Source: Caulobacter segnis
GTDB taxonomy: Bacteria; Pseudomonadota; Alphaproteobacteria; Caulobacterales; Caulobacteraceae
Direction of reading: 5' to 3'
Length of the DNA stretch: 64,000 nt
Assembly: GCF_029543125.1 (NCBI RefSeq)
Contig: NZ_JARQWW010000004.1
Location: forward strand, 376,501 to 440,500
Below the pieces are notes generated by a model that was not told where the DNA came from, made no database searches, and worked only from the letters and a program-made list of their open reading frames with translations. The position numbers and the translations under genes are program-made. This document shows positions 26,250-37,457 of this stretch, piece by piece. Numbering within the stretch: the first letter of the stretch is position 1; the number at the start of each line of letters is the position of its first letter.

Positions 26250-27119
26250 CTACCAGAAGAGACCGTAGTAGACGCTGAGCACGCGGCCGGTCCAGATGTC
26301 GACCAGCAAGGCGTCAGGGCCGACGCGGACCCATTCCGTGCCGATGGGCGGCAGGCCCAGGCCGTAGGTTCCCCAGTTCAGGTAGTAGTTCGACCCGAAC
26401 CAGCCGCGCGGCAAGAAGTCGCCATAGCCCCAGCTGCGGGCGTACCAGCCGGCGGGCGGCCGATAGACCGGAGCGCGGAACCGGCGGGGCGCGTGATAGC
26501 TGCGCTGCCAATTGCGCTCGTTGTACCAGCCGCGCCCCCGGTCGCGGTCGCGCAGCTGCGACGGGCGGCGGTAGTCGCGGTCGAAGCGCTGGTCGCCCCG
26601 GCGGTTGTTATCCCACCGGCGATTGTCATCGCCCCGACGGTCGTCGCCGCGCCGGTCGTTGTCGTTCCAGCGATAGTCGCTCCGATTCCAGTCGCGGTTC
26701 TGGTCTCCGCGGCGGTCGTTGTCATTCCGGCCATCGGGGCGGCCGTTGTTGCGACCGTCATTGCGGTTGTCGTCCCGGCGTTCGCCGCCACGATTCCAGT
26801 CGCGGTCGCCCCTGTTCTGCGGCGCGGCCTGCGGCTGAGTGTAGGCTGGCGGAGAGGTCGGGGCCGCCTGGGTCGGGGTGTAGTTCGGACGGCTGCCGGC
26901 TTCCGGGCGTTGACGCTGGCCGCGATCACCGCCCCAGTCGCCACGGCCGCCGCCGCGATCGCCACGATCACCGCGCTCCATCCGTTGTTCCTGGCGGCCG
27001 CCACGGTCTTCGCGCGGACCGCCGCCACGCTCGCGCCCGCCGCGTTCCTGAGCGAGGGCCGCGGTCGCGGTCGTCGCCATCAGGGCGAGGGTCAAAGCGG
27101 TCGTCATCAAACGCTTCAT
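26250..27119 (-). CDS. RcnB-family periplasmic protein with a long Arg/Asp/Asn/Gly-rich region
   Basis: 289 residues. The signal peptide MKRLMTTALTLALMATTATA is followed by ~190 residues of low-complexity sequence dominated by R, D, N, G and W (repeated DRRGD, RDWNR, RRDDNRND units). A compact C-terminal domain (RGWFGSNYYLNWGTYGLGLP, then WVRVGPDALLVDIWTGRVL) matches the RcnB/YohN fold. E. coli RcnB is a periplasmic protein tuning nickel/cobalt efflux. The low-complexity region is far longer than in E. coli RcnB and probably disordered. No RcnA-type efflux gene is nearby, so a metal role is only inferred. It has its own terminator. Confidence 0.75.
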   Translation of the reverse strand: MKRLMTTALTLALMATTATAALAQERGGRERGGGPREDRGGRQEQRMERGDRGDRGGGRGDWGGDRGQRQRPEAGSRPNYTPTQAAPTSPPAYTQPQAAPQNRGDRDWNRGGERRDDNRNDGRNNGRPDGRNDNDRRGDQNRDWNRSDYRWNDNDRRGDDRRGDDNRRWDNNRRGDQRFDRDYRRPSQLRDRDRGRGWYNERNWQRSYHAPRRFRAPVYRPPAGWYARSWGYGDFLPRGWFGSNYYLNWGTYGLGLPPIGTEWVRVGPDALLVDIWTGRVLSVYYGLFW

Positions 27120-27240
27120 GGTCTAACTCCAGGAGCGTGGGCTGTTTCCATGATCGGAACTCGGCCCACGCCCGTTGCCCCGATCTAATGGGCCCCGGCG
27201 CATGAACCGCGCTTGAATGTGACGCAGGAGAATCGAGCCC

Positions 27241-27792
27241 ATGGCGACGCCGCAGGATGTGATCGGCTTCTGGATCCAGGCGGGGCCCGAGAAGTGGTTC
27301 GCCAAGAGCGACGCCTTCGACCACGCAATCCGCCTGCGGTTCGAAGCCACACACTTCGCCGCCGCGCGCGGGGAATATGACGCCTGGGCGGCGACGCCGG
27401 AGGGAGCCCTCGCCCTGTTGCTGACCCTGGACCAGTTCCCCCGCAACCTGTTCCGGAACTCCGGCCACGCCTTCGCCACCGATCCCCTGGCCCGCAAGGT
27501 GGCGCGGGACGCGCTCGCCGCCGGCTTCGACAAGCAGTTGGAGCCGAAGCTGCGCCCCTTCCTCTATCTGCCGCTGCAGCATTCGGAGGCCATGGCCGAC
27601 CAGGACCAGGCTCTCGCCCACTTCAACGCCCTGGCCGAGGAGCAAGGCGACCCCGAAATAGCCAAGTGGGCGAAGCACCACCATGCGGTGATCGCCCGCT
27701 TCGGCCGCTTCCCCCACCGCAACCGCCAGCTTGGCCGCAAGACCACGGCCGAGGAGCAGGCATTCCTGGAAGAGGACGGGTTCGCGGGCTGA
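27241..27792 (+). CDS. DUF924 family protein
   Basis: 183 residues, all helical by composition. The family markers are DVIGFWIQAGPEKWF at the start, LALLLTLDQFPRNLFRN in the middle, and ERHLAEL-like LPLQHSEAMADQDQAL followed by KHHHAVIARFGRFPHRN. DUF924 proteins have a TPR-like fold and no assigned function. The start ATG 27241 has CAGGAG about ten bases upstream. A REP-like element directly follows the stop. Confidence 0.88.
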   Translation: MATPQDVIGFWIQAGPEKWFAKSDAFDHAIRLRFEATHFAAARGEYDAWAATPEGALALLLTLDQFPRNLFRNSGHAFATDPLARKVARDALAAGFDKQLEPKLRPFLYLPLQHSEAMADQDQALAHFNALAEEQGDPEIAKWAKHHHAVIARFGRFPHRNRQLGRKTTAEEQAFLEEDGFAG

Positions 27793-27799
27793 TTTCTCT

Positions 27800-27872
27800 C
27801 CGCTCACTCCCGCGAAGGCGGGAGCCCATACTGAGCCGCAGCTTGGATCCCCGCTTTCGCGGGGATGAGCGG
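27800..27872. repeat. REP-like paired-hairpin element, copy 1
   Basis: A 73-bp element is bounded by CCGCTCA (27800-27806) and its inverse TGAGCGG (27866-27872). Inside are two hairpins with GAAG or TTTC loops: CTCCCGC/GCGGGAG and CCCCGC/GCGGGG. It lies between the DUF924 gene and thyA. The same design occurs at 35110-35198 and as a half at 62694-62730. Confidence 0.8.
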
Positions 27873-27950
27873 GCAAGGACTGTGGAGAACCATCCCGGCC
27901 GACATTGTCCCCGAGGGTGATTCGGCCCGAGGGTGTGGGCGGAGACGCCC

Positions 27951-28796
27951 ATGACCGCCATCACCATCCTGAACCCGCCCTCGCCGGCCGCCTCGGACCA
28001 CCCCGAGCGCCAGTACCTGAATCTGCTTCAGGACATCCTCGACAACGGGGTGCAGCGCGGCGACCGCACGGGCACCGGCACGCTGGGCGTGTTCGGCCGG
28101 CAGATGCGCTTCGACCTGTCCAAGGGCTTCCCGGTCCTGACCACCAAGAAGCTGCACCTGCGCTCCATCATTGTTGAGCTGCTGTGGTTCCTGCGCGGTG
28201 AGACCAACATCGCCTGGCTGAAGGAGAACGGCTGCTCCATCTGGGACGAGTGGGCGGACGAGGACGGCGAGCTTGGCCCCGTCTACGGCAAGCAATGGCG
28301 CTCCTGGGCCACGCCGAACGGCGAGAGCATCGACCAGATCGAGCGCCTGATCGAAGGCCTGAAGACCAACCCCAACAGCCGCCGCCACATCGTCTCCGCC
28401 TGGAACCCGGCGGACGTCGAGGACATGGCCCTGCCGCCCTGCCACTGCCTGTTCCAGTTCTTCGTGGCCGACGGCAAGCTGTCCTGCCAGCTCTACCAGC
28501 GCAGCGCCGACGTGTTCCTGGGCGTGCCCTTCAACATCGCGTCGTACGCCCTGCTGACCCTGATGGTGGCCAAGGTCGTCGGCCTGCAGCCGGGCGAATT
28601 TGTCCACACCTTGGGCGACGCACACCTTTATCTGAACCACCTGGATCAGGCCCGCACCCAGCTGACGCGCGAGCCGCTTCAACTGCCGACCATGAACGTG
28701 GCCGACAAGCGCGACCTGTTCGCCTTCGCCTACGAGGACTTCCAGCTGGAAGGATACGAGGCGCACGCTCACATCAAGGCCGCCGTTTCGGTCTGA
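27951..28796 (+). CDS. thyA: Thymidylate synthase ThyA
   Basis: 281 residues from ATG 27951 (GGAG ten bases upstream); an upstream in-frame start would add six residues without a better ribosome site. The active-site cysteine C164 is in [12 protein letters not shown], preceded by [10 protein letters not shown] and followed by [19 protein letters not shown] and the folate-binding C-terminus. It methylates dUMP to dTMP using methylene-tetrahydrofolate, producing dihydrofolate. The stop overlaps the next start (TGATG), and folA follows, so the dihydrofolate it makes is reduced by the product of the same operon. Confidence 0.97.
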   Translation: MTAITILNPPSPAASDHPERQYLNLLQDILDNGVQRGDRTGTGTLGVFGRQMRFDLSKGFPVLTTKKLHLRSIIVELLWFLRGETNIAWLKENGCSIWDEWADEDGELGPVYGKQWRSWATPNGESIDQIERLIEGLKTNPNSRRHIVSAWNPADVEDMALPPCHCLFQFFVADGKLSCQLYQRSADVFLGVPFNIASYALLTLMVAKVVGLQPGEFVHTLGDAHLYLNHLDQARTQLTREPLQLPTMNVADKRDLFAFAYEDFQLEGYEAHAHIKAAVSV

Positions 28797-29101
28797 TGTC
28801 CCGTCCGCTCGCCGCCCTCTCCGACAAGGTCATGGCCGTGTCGGACATCTATGCCGCCAACTTCGGCATCGACCGGGACCGCGACTGGGCGTTGATCAAG
28901 CTGCAGGAAGAGCTGGGCGAGCTGTCCCAGGCGCACCTGCGCCTCACCGGCCGCGGCCGGGGCGAGGCCAGCGAAGCCGACCGCGCGGCCGAAGCCGCCG
29001 ACGTGCTGTGCATGCTGCTGATCTACTGCCGTCAGGCCGGCGTCGACCTGGACGCGGCCGTGGACGCCAAGTGGCTGGCCTGGCTGAAGGAGCCGGCATG
29101 A
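28796..29101 (+). CDS. MazG-like nucleotide pyrophosphohydrolase
   Basis: 101 residues from ATG 28796, overlapping the thyA stop by one base; its own stop overlaps the folA start (ATGA). The sequence LIKLQEELGELSQAHLRL followed by EAADVLCMLLIYCRQ fits the all-alpha NTP pyrophosphatase fold, with EExxE and ExxD metal-binding motifs. MazG relatives hydrolyse (d)NTPs to monophosphates and remove damaged or excess nucleotides; a dUTPase-like supply of dUMP for ThyA is an attractive reading but not proven. Confidence 0.78.
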   Translation: MSRPLAALSDKVMAVSDIYAANFGIDRDRDWALIKLQEELGELSQAHLRLTGRGRGEASEADRAAEAADVLCMLLIYCRQAGVDLDAAVDAKWLAWLKEPA

Positions 29102-29613
29102 GCGTCATCCTCACCGTCGGCCCGGTGGCCCGGGCCCTGAACGGCGTGATCGGTCGCGACAACGACCTGCCCTGGCGGCTGAAGTCGGACCTGGCGATCT
29201 TCAAGCAGACCACCCTGGGCAAGCCCGTGATCATGGGCCGCAAGACCTGGGACAGCCTGCCCCGCAAGCCCCTGCCCGGCCGCACCAACATCGTCCTGTC
29301 CCGCGACGGCTCGTTCGAGCCGCACGGCGCCATCGTGTGCGAAAGCTTCCTGGAAGCGACCCAGATCGCCCGCGAGCAAGCCGAGGACGACGGCGTCGAC
29401 GAGGTCTGCGTCATCGGCGGTTCGGCCCTGTTCGAGATGGCCCTGCCCAAGGCCCGCCGCCTGTATCTGACCGAGGTCCAGGCCGAGGTTGAGGGCGACG
29501 TGCGCTTCCCCGCCTTCGACGAAAGCGCCTGGGTCGAGGTCCGGCGCGAAGAGCATCCCGCCAGCGAAGGCGACGACTTCCCCTTCGTGTTCCGCGTGCT
29601 GGAGCGGCGCTGA
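29098..29613 (+). CDS. folA: Dihydrofolate reductase FolA
   Basis: 171 residues from ATG 29098. The core DHFR motifs are present: ALNGVIGRDNDLPWRLKSDL, PVIMGRKTWDSLP, LPGRTNIVLSRD and VCVIGGSALFEMALP. It regenerates tetrahydrofolate from the dihydrofolate released by ThyA. The start overlaps the MazG-like stop by four bases; the 30 codons of open frame upstream of it lie inside the MazG gene. Confidence 0.96.
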   Translation: MSVILTVGPVARALNGVIGRDNDLPWRLKSDLAIFKQTTLGKPVIMGRKTWDSLPRKPLPGRTNIVLSRDGSFEPHGAIVCESFLEATQIAREQAEDDGVDEVCVIGGSALFEMALPKARRLYLTEVQAEVEGDVRFPAFDESAWVEVRREEHPASEGDDFPFVFRVLERR

Positions 29614-29699
29614 GCCTGACGCCACGTCAGCCTCGCCACCCTCGATCCGCGCGCTCATAGTCTCCCCAACGCCCGTCAGAGGCGAACAGGGAGCGCATC

Positions 29700-30608
29700 A
29701 TGGACATCCAACTCGTCGCCGAGGGGCTGCAGTTCCCCGAAGGCCCCATCGCCCTGGCCGACGGCTCGGTCCTGCTGGTCGAGATCCAGCGCCAGACCCT
29801 GACACGCATCACGCCCGACGGAAAACGCGAGACCGTGGCGAACCTGCCCGGGGGCCCCAACGGGGCGGCTCTCGGTCCTGACGGAGCGGTCTACGTCACC
29901 AACAACGGCGGGGCCTTCAACTTCCACGACATGGGCGGGCTGAACATCCCCGGCCCCACGCCGCCGACCCATGTGGGCGGCTCGATCCAGCGAGTGGACC
30001 TGAACACCGGCCGGGTGGAGATGCTCTACGACGCCTGCGACGGCGTGCGGCTGGTGGGCCCGAACGATCTGGTCTTCGACCGGCAGGGCGGCATCTGGTT
30101 CACCGACCACGGCTGCACCACGCCGGAGGGGCGCAAGTTCGGCGCGCTCTACTACGCCAAGGCGGACGGCTCGCGGATCGAGCAAGTGCGCGGCGGCTTC
30201 GTCTCGCCCAACGGGGTCGGCCTCTCGCCCGAGGAGGACGTCGTCTATATGGCCGACACCACCCTGGGCCGTCTGTGGGCCTTCGATCTGGCGGGACCGG
30301 GCGTGCTGGCCGAGCCGCCCATGTTCCAGCCGGCGCGTGTCGTCTGCACCCTGCCCGGCTATCAGCTTCTCGACAGCCTGGCGGTGGAGGCCAGCGGCAA
30401 GGTGTGCGTGGCGACCATCATCAACGGCGGGATCACCGCCTTCGACCCGGACGGCTCCACCGAGCACTTCACCTTCCCGGACCCGATCGTCACCAACATC
30501 TGCTTTGGCGGCGCGGACATGCGCGACGCCTGGATCACCGCGTCCGGGACCGGCAAGCTCTACAAAGCCCGCTGGCCCCGACCGGGGCTGAAGCTGAATT
30601 TCGGCTAG
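29700..30608 (+). CDS. SMP-30/gluconolactonase family protein
   Basis: 302 residues forming a six-bladed propeller. The family pattern is FPEGPIALADGSVLLVEI in blade one, GPDGAVYVTNNGG, GPNDLVFDRQGGIWFTDHG (metal-binding Asn/Asp), and SPNGVGLSPEEDVVYMADT. These enzymes hydrolyse sugar lactones with a divalent metal. It starts at ATG 29700 with GGGAGC upstream, 86 bases after folA, and may be its own unit. It is convergent with the Old Yellow Enzyme gene, with a repeat element between. Substrate unknown. Confidence 0.88.
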   Translation: MDIQLVAEGLQFPEGPIALADGSVLLVEIQRQTLTRITPDGKRETVANLPGGPNGAALGPDGAVYVTNNGGAFNFHDMGGLNIPGPTPPTHVGGSIQRVDLNTGRVEMLYDACDGVRLVGPNDLVFDRQGGIWFTDHGCTTPEGRKFGALYYAKADGSRIEQVRGGFVSPNGVGLSPEEDVVYMADTTLGRLWAFDLAGPGVLAEPPMFQPARVVCTLPGYQLLDSLAVEASGKVCVATIINGGITAFDPDGSTEHFTFPDPIVTNICFGGADMRDAWITASGTGKLYKARWPRPGLKLNFG

Positions 30609-30617
30609 ACGCCCAAA

Positions 30618-30720
30618 TCCTCCCCCTCAGGGGGAGGGGGACCGCGAAGCGGTGGAGGGGGTTCTGCTGACTCAGCAAGCCCCCTCCGTCCCGTTGGGAC
30701 ACCTCCCCAGCGGGGGAGGA
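30618..30720. repeat. TCCTCCCCC intergenic element, copy 1
   Basis: A ~103-bp element starts TCCTCCCCC and ends GGGGGAGGA, so its ends are inverted. Inside are ACCGCGAAGCGGT and GGAGGGGG...CCCCCTCC, which fold into a long imperfect cruciform. It fills the space between two convergent genes. A second full copy is at 53254-53366 and a minimal one at 61877-61901. Confidence 0.8.
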
Positions 30721-30726
30721 GAAGAA

Positions 30727-31827
30727 TTAGTACAAAACCCCCAGCGCCTGACGCTCGAACGCCTTGAGTTCGCCAGTGCGGCCTTCGCGGATCTTCTTCA
30801 CCCATTCGGGGTCCTGGAGCAGGGCACGCCCCACGGCGACCATGTCGAACTCGCCGCGCTCCAGCCGCTCCAATAGGCCGTCGATGGAGGCGGGCTGGCT
30901 GCCCTCCCCGGCGAAGGCGGCGATGAACTCGCCTGACAGGCCCACCGAGCCGACGGTGATGGTTGGCAGGCCCGTGACCTTCTTGGTCCAGCCGGCGAAG
31001 TTCAGGTCGCTCCCCTCGAACTCCGGCTCCCAGAAGCGGCGCTGCGAGCAGTGGAAGACGTCGGCTCCAGCGTCGGCCAGGGGCTGCAGCCAGGCGGCCA
31101 GTTCGTCCGGCGACTTGGCCAGCTTCACGTCATAGTCCTGCTGCTTCCATTGCGAGACGCGCAGGATCACCGGATAGCCCGGCCCCACCGCCGCCCGCAC
31201 AGCCTTCAGGATATCAGCAGCGAACCGCGCACGCTCCGGCAGGGTCGGGCCGCCATAGCCGTCGGCGCGGACATTGGTGCCTTCCCAGAAGAACTGGTCG
31301 ATCAGGTAGCCATGGGCGCCATGCAGCTCCACCGCGTCAAAGCCCAGGCGCTTGGCCTCGCCCGCCGCGCGGCCGAAGGCGCCGATGGCGTCGGCCACCT
31401 CCGCATCGGTCATGCCGACGCCGAAGGTCTTACCTGGCCGCGACAGGCCCGACGGGCTGTCATAGGGGCCCGGCGGGGTCCAGTCCTCGCTGCGGGTGCG
31501 CACCGCCCCCACGTGCCACAGCTGCGGGGCGATCTTGCCGCCGGCGCCATGCACGGCCTCGACCACCTTGCCCCAGGCGGCCAGTTCGGACTCGCCGTGG
31601 AAACGTGGAACGGCGGGATCGTTCAACGATGCGGGACGGGCGACGCCGGTCCCCTCGGTGACGATCAGGCCGACGCCACCCTCGGCGCGGCGGCGATAAT
31701 AGTCGGCCACCTCGCCGGTGGCGACGCCGCCGGGGGAGAAGGAACGGGTCATGGGCGCCATGACCACCCGGTTCGGGACAGTCAGGCTCTTGACGGAAAA
31801 CGGCTGGAACAGAGCGTCAAGCGACAT
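30727..31827 (-). CDS. Old Yellow Enzyme family NADH:flavin oxidoreductase
   Basis: 366 residues from ATG 31827. An FMN-binding TIM barrel: LTVPNRVVMAPMTRS at the start, GKIAPQLWHVGAVR, the substrate-binding FDAVELHGAHGYLIDQFFW, and GRALLQDPEWVKKI at the end. The usual H-x-x-N/H pair is present as HGAH. Old Yellow Enzymes reduce activated C=C bonds or nitro groups with NAD(P)H. It follows the small monooxygenase gene by 4 bases, forming a two-gene operon. Substrate unknown. Confidence 0.9.
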   Translation of the reverse strand: MSLDALFQPFSVKSLTVPNRVVMAPMTRSFSPGGVATGEVADYYRRRAEGGVGLIVTEGTGVARPASLNDPAVPRFHGESELAAWGKVVEAVHGAGGKIAPQLWHVGAVRTRSEDWTPPGPYDSPSGLSRPGKTFGVGMTDAEVADAIGAFGRAAGEAKRLGFDAVELHGAHGYLIDQFFWEGTNVRADGYGGPTLPERARFAADILKAVRAAVGPGYPVILRVSQWKQQDYDVKLAKSPDELAAWLQPLADAGADVFHCSQRRFWEPEFEGSDLNFAGWTKKVTGLPTITVGSVGLSGEFIAAFAGEGSQPASIDGLLERLERGEFDMVAVGRALLQDPEWVKKIREGRTGELKAFERQALGVLY

Positions 31828-31831
31828 GCGG

Positions 31832-32122
31832 CTACTCCACAACGTCCAGGTATTCGATCTCCGGGCGGCCAGCCATGAACGGGGCCAGGCTGGCGCCGCC
31901 CGCCTTGAAGTGGTCGCTGGCGCCGTGGGCCTTCATGGCCTCTTCCGACGCGTAAAGCTCAAGCACCTTGTAGGTGTTGGGCTCGGTGCGGCTCTTGGTC
32001 AGCTGATAGATGACGTTGCCCGGCTCGTTGCCGCGCACCTGGGCGGCCATGTCCAGGAAGGCTTTCTCAAAGCCCTCGTTCTTGCCGTCCTGCACCCGAA
32101 GGGTGGCCACAACGCCGATCAT
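31832..32122 (-). CDS. Antibiotic biosynthesis monooxygenase (ABM)/YgiN-like protein
   Basis: 96 residues from ATG 32122; a TTG four codons upstream is the alternative. A ferredoxin-like ABM domain: MIGVVATLRVQDGKNEGFEK, then VRGNEPGNVIYQLTKSRTEP and ASDHFKAGGASLAPFM. Members oxidise quinols or aromatic polyketides without cofactors, or act in stress responses. The gene lies just upstream of the Old Yellow Enzyme gene, suggesting joint quinone or electrophile metabolism, but this is inference. Confidence 0.85.
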   Translation of the reverse strand: MIGVVATLRVQDGKNEGFEKAFLDMAAQVRGNEPGNVIYQLTKSRTEPNTYKVLELYASEEAMKAHGASDHFKAGGASLAPFMAGRPEIEYLDVVE

Positions 32123-32188
32123 ACGCGCCTCCAAACATTTGTTTGAGCGGCACGTTAAGCGCAGTCGGTTGCAATTGAAAAGCGCTTG

Positions 32189-32500
32189 TTAGCGCGGGCT
32201 TTCGTTCCAGCCGTAGGCGACCCACGAGTGACCGCCGGTCTGCCGGGCTTCGATAATCTGGGGATCGGCGGCGCTGGCCTTGCGGGCGCGGGCCGTGCGG
32301 CGGGCGCGGGTGGCCATGCCGGCCAGGGTCAGCAGCGCGGTGGCCATGACCGCGATCACCACCACCGTAGCGGCGGCGAATACGGCGAGGACAGCCCCGA
32401 CGGCGGCGGCGGCGAGAGTCGCCAGCGCTCCGGCCAGCCAGAACAGGCCCCGGAATGCCGAACCCTTACCCGTCGTCGCAGACAACCGTTCCATCGTCAT
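32189..32500 (-). CDS. Small membrane protein of unknown function
   Basis: 103 residues if it starts at 32500; ATG 32494 is two codons in. One long or two short hydrophobic helices at ~18-60 are rich in Ala, Val and Leu, followed by a very basic stretch (ATRARRTARARKASAAD) and a C-terminal HSWVAYGWNESPR. I do not recognise the family. A palindrome (32531-32547) lies about 30 bases upstream. Confidence 0.6.
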   Translation of the reverse strand: MTMERLSATTGKGSAFRGLFWLAGALATLAAAAVGAVLAVFAAATVVVIAVMATALLTLAGMATRARRTARARKASAADPQIIEARQTGGHSWVAYGWNESPR

Positions 32501-32530
32501 CGCCTTCCACGGGCGCTAGCCGCGCCCTTC

Positions 32531-32547
32531 GACCCATAATTTGGGTC
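32531..32547 (-). promoter_or_regulatory. Palindrome upstream of the small membrane protein gene
   Basis: GACCCATAATTTGGGTC is an inverted repeat with 6-bp arms around TAATT. It lies between the stop of the DjlA-like gene and the start of the small membrane protein gene, both leftward. It could be an operator; there is no T-run for a terminator. Confidence 0.35.
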
Positions 32548-32608
32548 ACAGTATCTTCACGTCAACTGAACAAGCGGTAATCGGGCGCGAAGGTCGCACC
32601 ACGCCTGA

Positions 32609-33304
32609 TCAAGCGGCGCCGGCCAGAGACAGTTCCCGGCGCTCCCGCATGATGGTGTCGAAAGCCCCGTTGATCGCCGCCGACTTGGCGTGCGCGACCT
32701 CAATGAACTCCTGCGGCAGGCCCCGGCCATGCACCTTGTCCGGGTGCGCCAGGGTCAGGGCCGCCTTCCAGGCCGCGCGCACGATATTGTCCGGCGCATC
32801 GGCCGGAACACCAAGGATTTCATAGGGATCGTCCGGCCCAGCGCCCAGGTGCGTGGCCTTCAGCCGGCGGAACGCCAGGGGCGACATGCCGAACAGGTGC
32901 GCCACCTGCTCCAGATAGATGAGCTCGTCATGGCTGACGACGCCGTCGGCCCGCGCGATGTGGAACAGCCCGTCCAGCACGTTCTCCAGCAGGTCCGGGC
33001 AGTGGCGGTAGCGCTTGGCCAGGCGCTTGGCGTAGCTTTCGAACCCCCGCGTGGTCTGACGCGCCAGGTCATAGAGACGATGGACGTTGCGTTCCGACCC
33101 GGCATCGGGTTGGAAGACCTCCGAGAAGACGGCGAACTCATCCTCGCTCGCACGACCGTCGGCGCTGGCCAGCTTGGCGCCGAGCGCGGTCACCGCGGTC
33201 GAGAACGCGGGATCCTCGCCCGGACGGCCGGCGGGGCAGTCCGTGCAGTCGGCCGCGTCCACCTTGCGGGCGGCGAGGCTTGCTATGTTGCGCCAGAAGC
33301 TCAT
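32609..33304 (-). CDS. DjlA-like co-chaperone (TerB-like plus DnaJ domain)
   Basis: 231 residues. The N-terminal ~150 residues are a TerB/tellurite-resistance-like helical domain (LASADGRASEDEFAVFSEVF, then ARADGVVSHDELIYLEQVA). The C-terminal J domain has HPD in LTLAHPDKVHGRGLP and the usual DPYEILGV start. DjlA of E. coli is membrane-anchored; here the first residues (MSFWRNIASLAARK) are not a convincing membrane helix, so this may be a soluble version. It would stimulate DnaK's ATPase. It is divergent from the 5-oxoprolinase gene, 34 bases apart. Confidence 0.88.
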   Translation of the reverse strand: MSFWRNIASLAARKVDAADCTDCPAGRPGEDPAFSTAVTALGAKLASADGRASEDEFAVFSEVFQPDAGSERNVHRLYDLARQTTRGFESYAKRLAKRYRHCPDLLENVLDGLFHIARADGVVSHDELIYLEQVAHLFGMSPLAFRRLKATHLGAGPDDPYEILGVPADAPDNIVRAAWKAALTLAHPDKVHGRGLPQEFIEVAHAKSAAINGAFDTIMRERRELSLAGAA

Positions 33305-33338
33305 GGGAGGACTACAAGTTTAAGATGGTGGCGTTCGC

Positions 33339-36914
<3,576 letters not shown>

Positions 36915-36935
36915 ATTTTGCCCAAGGGACCCCTT

Positions 36936-37457
36936 ATGGCGCCTGCCTTCCTGCTTGCTCTCTCACTCCTCGCTCAAGGCGCACCCGCCGCGACTCCGGC
37001 CGAAGCGCCCTTCCCCGTCGGCGCGCCGACCGACGACTACGGCTTCACCGCCTGGTGCTACGGCGCCGTGGGCGGCTACATCGATCTGTACGACAAGGTC
37101 ATGCCCGAGGTTGAGCGCATCGAACGCGCCTGGCCCTCACCCAGCGGCGTCGAGGCGTCCCTGAAGGTCTATCCGCAACTGCGCGACCAGGGCGCCAAGG
37201 ACATGAAGCTGTTCGCCGGCGCCATCGAGGCTGCCGAGCGCGCAAGCCCGACCGTCATCGCCGAGCAGGGCAAGTCCGCCATCGGCAAGGGTCGGGGCAT
37301 CTGGACCGGCGCCGCGACCAGCGATAAGGCCAAGCTCGCCCAGGCCTGGATGGGCTGGACCCCGCCGGCCCGCTGCGCGCCGACGGCCCAGCGTCTGCAG
37401 GCCAAGGCCAGCCTGTTCGGCAAGGCGCTGAACGCCAACAACCCTGGTACCCAATGA
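36936..37457 (+). CDS. Exported protein of unknown function
   Basis: 173 residues from ATG 36936, with AAGGGA eight bases upstream; a TTG six codons earlier is the alternative. The signal peptide ([19 protein letters not shown]) leaves a ~150-residue helical domain with two cysteines ([18 protein letters not shown]). Not recognised. It starts 21 bases after the 5-oxoprolinase stop, and its stop overlaps the purT start (ATGA), so it is translationally coupled to purT. Confidence 0.72.
   Translation: MAPAFLLALSLLAQGAPAATPAEAPFPVGAPTDDYGFTAWCYGAVGGYIDLYDKVMPEVERIERAWPSPSGVEASLKVYPQLRDQGAKDMKLFAGAIEAAERASPTVIAEQGKSAIGKGRGIWTGAATSDKAKLAQAWMGWTPPARCAPTAQRLQAKASLFGKALNANNPGTQ

Noticed and set aside
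26136..27188. A 350-codon plus-strand frame opposite the RcnB-like gene, rich in Val/Ala/Pro
   Set aside because: It is the complement of the Arg/Asp/Asn repeat region. The minus-strand protein has a signal peptide and a known C-terminal domain, so it is the real gene.
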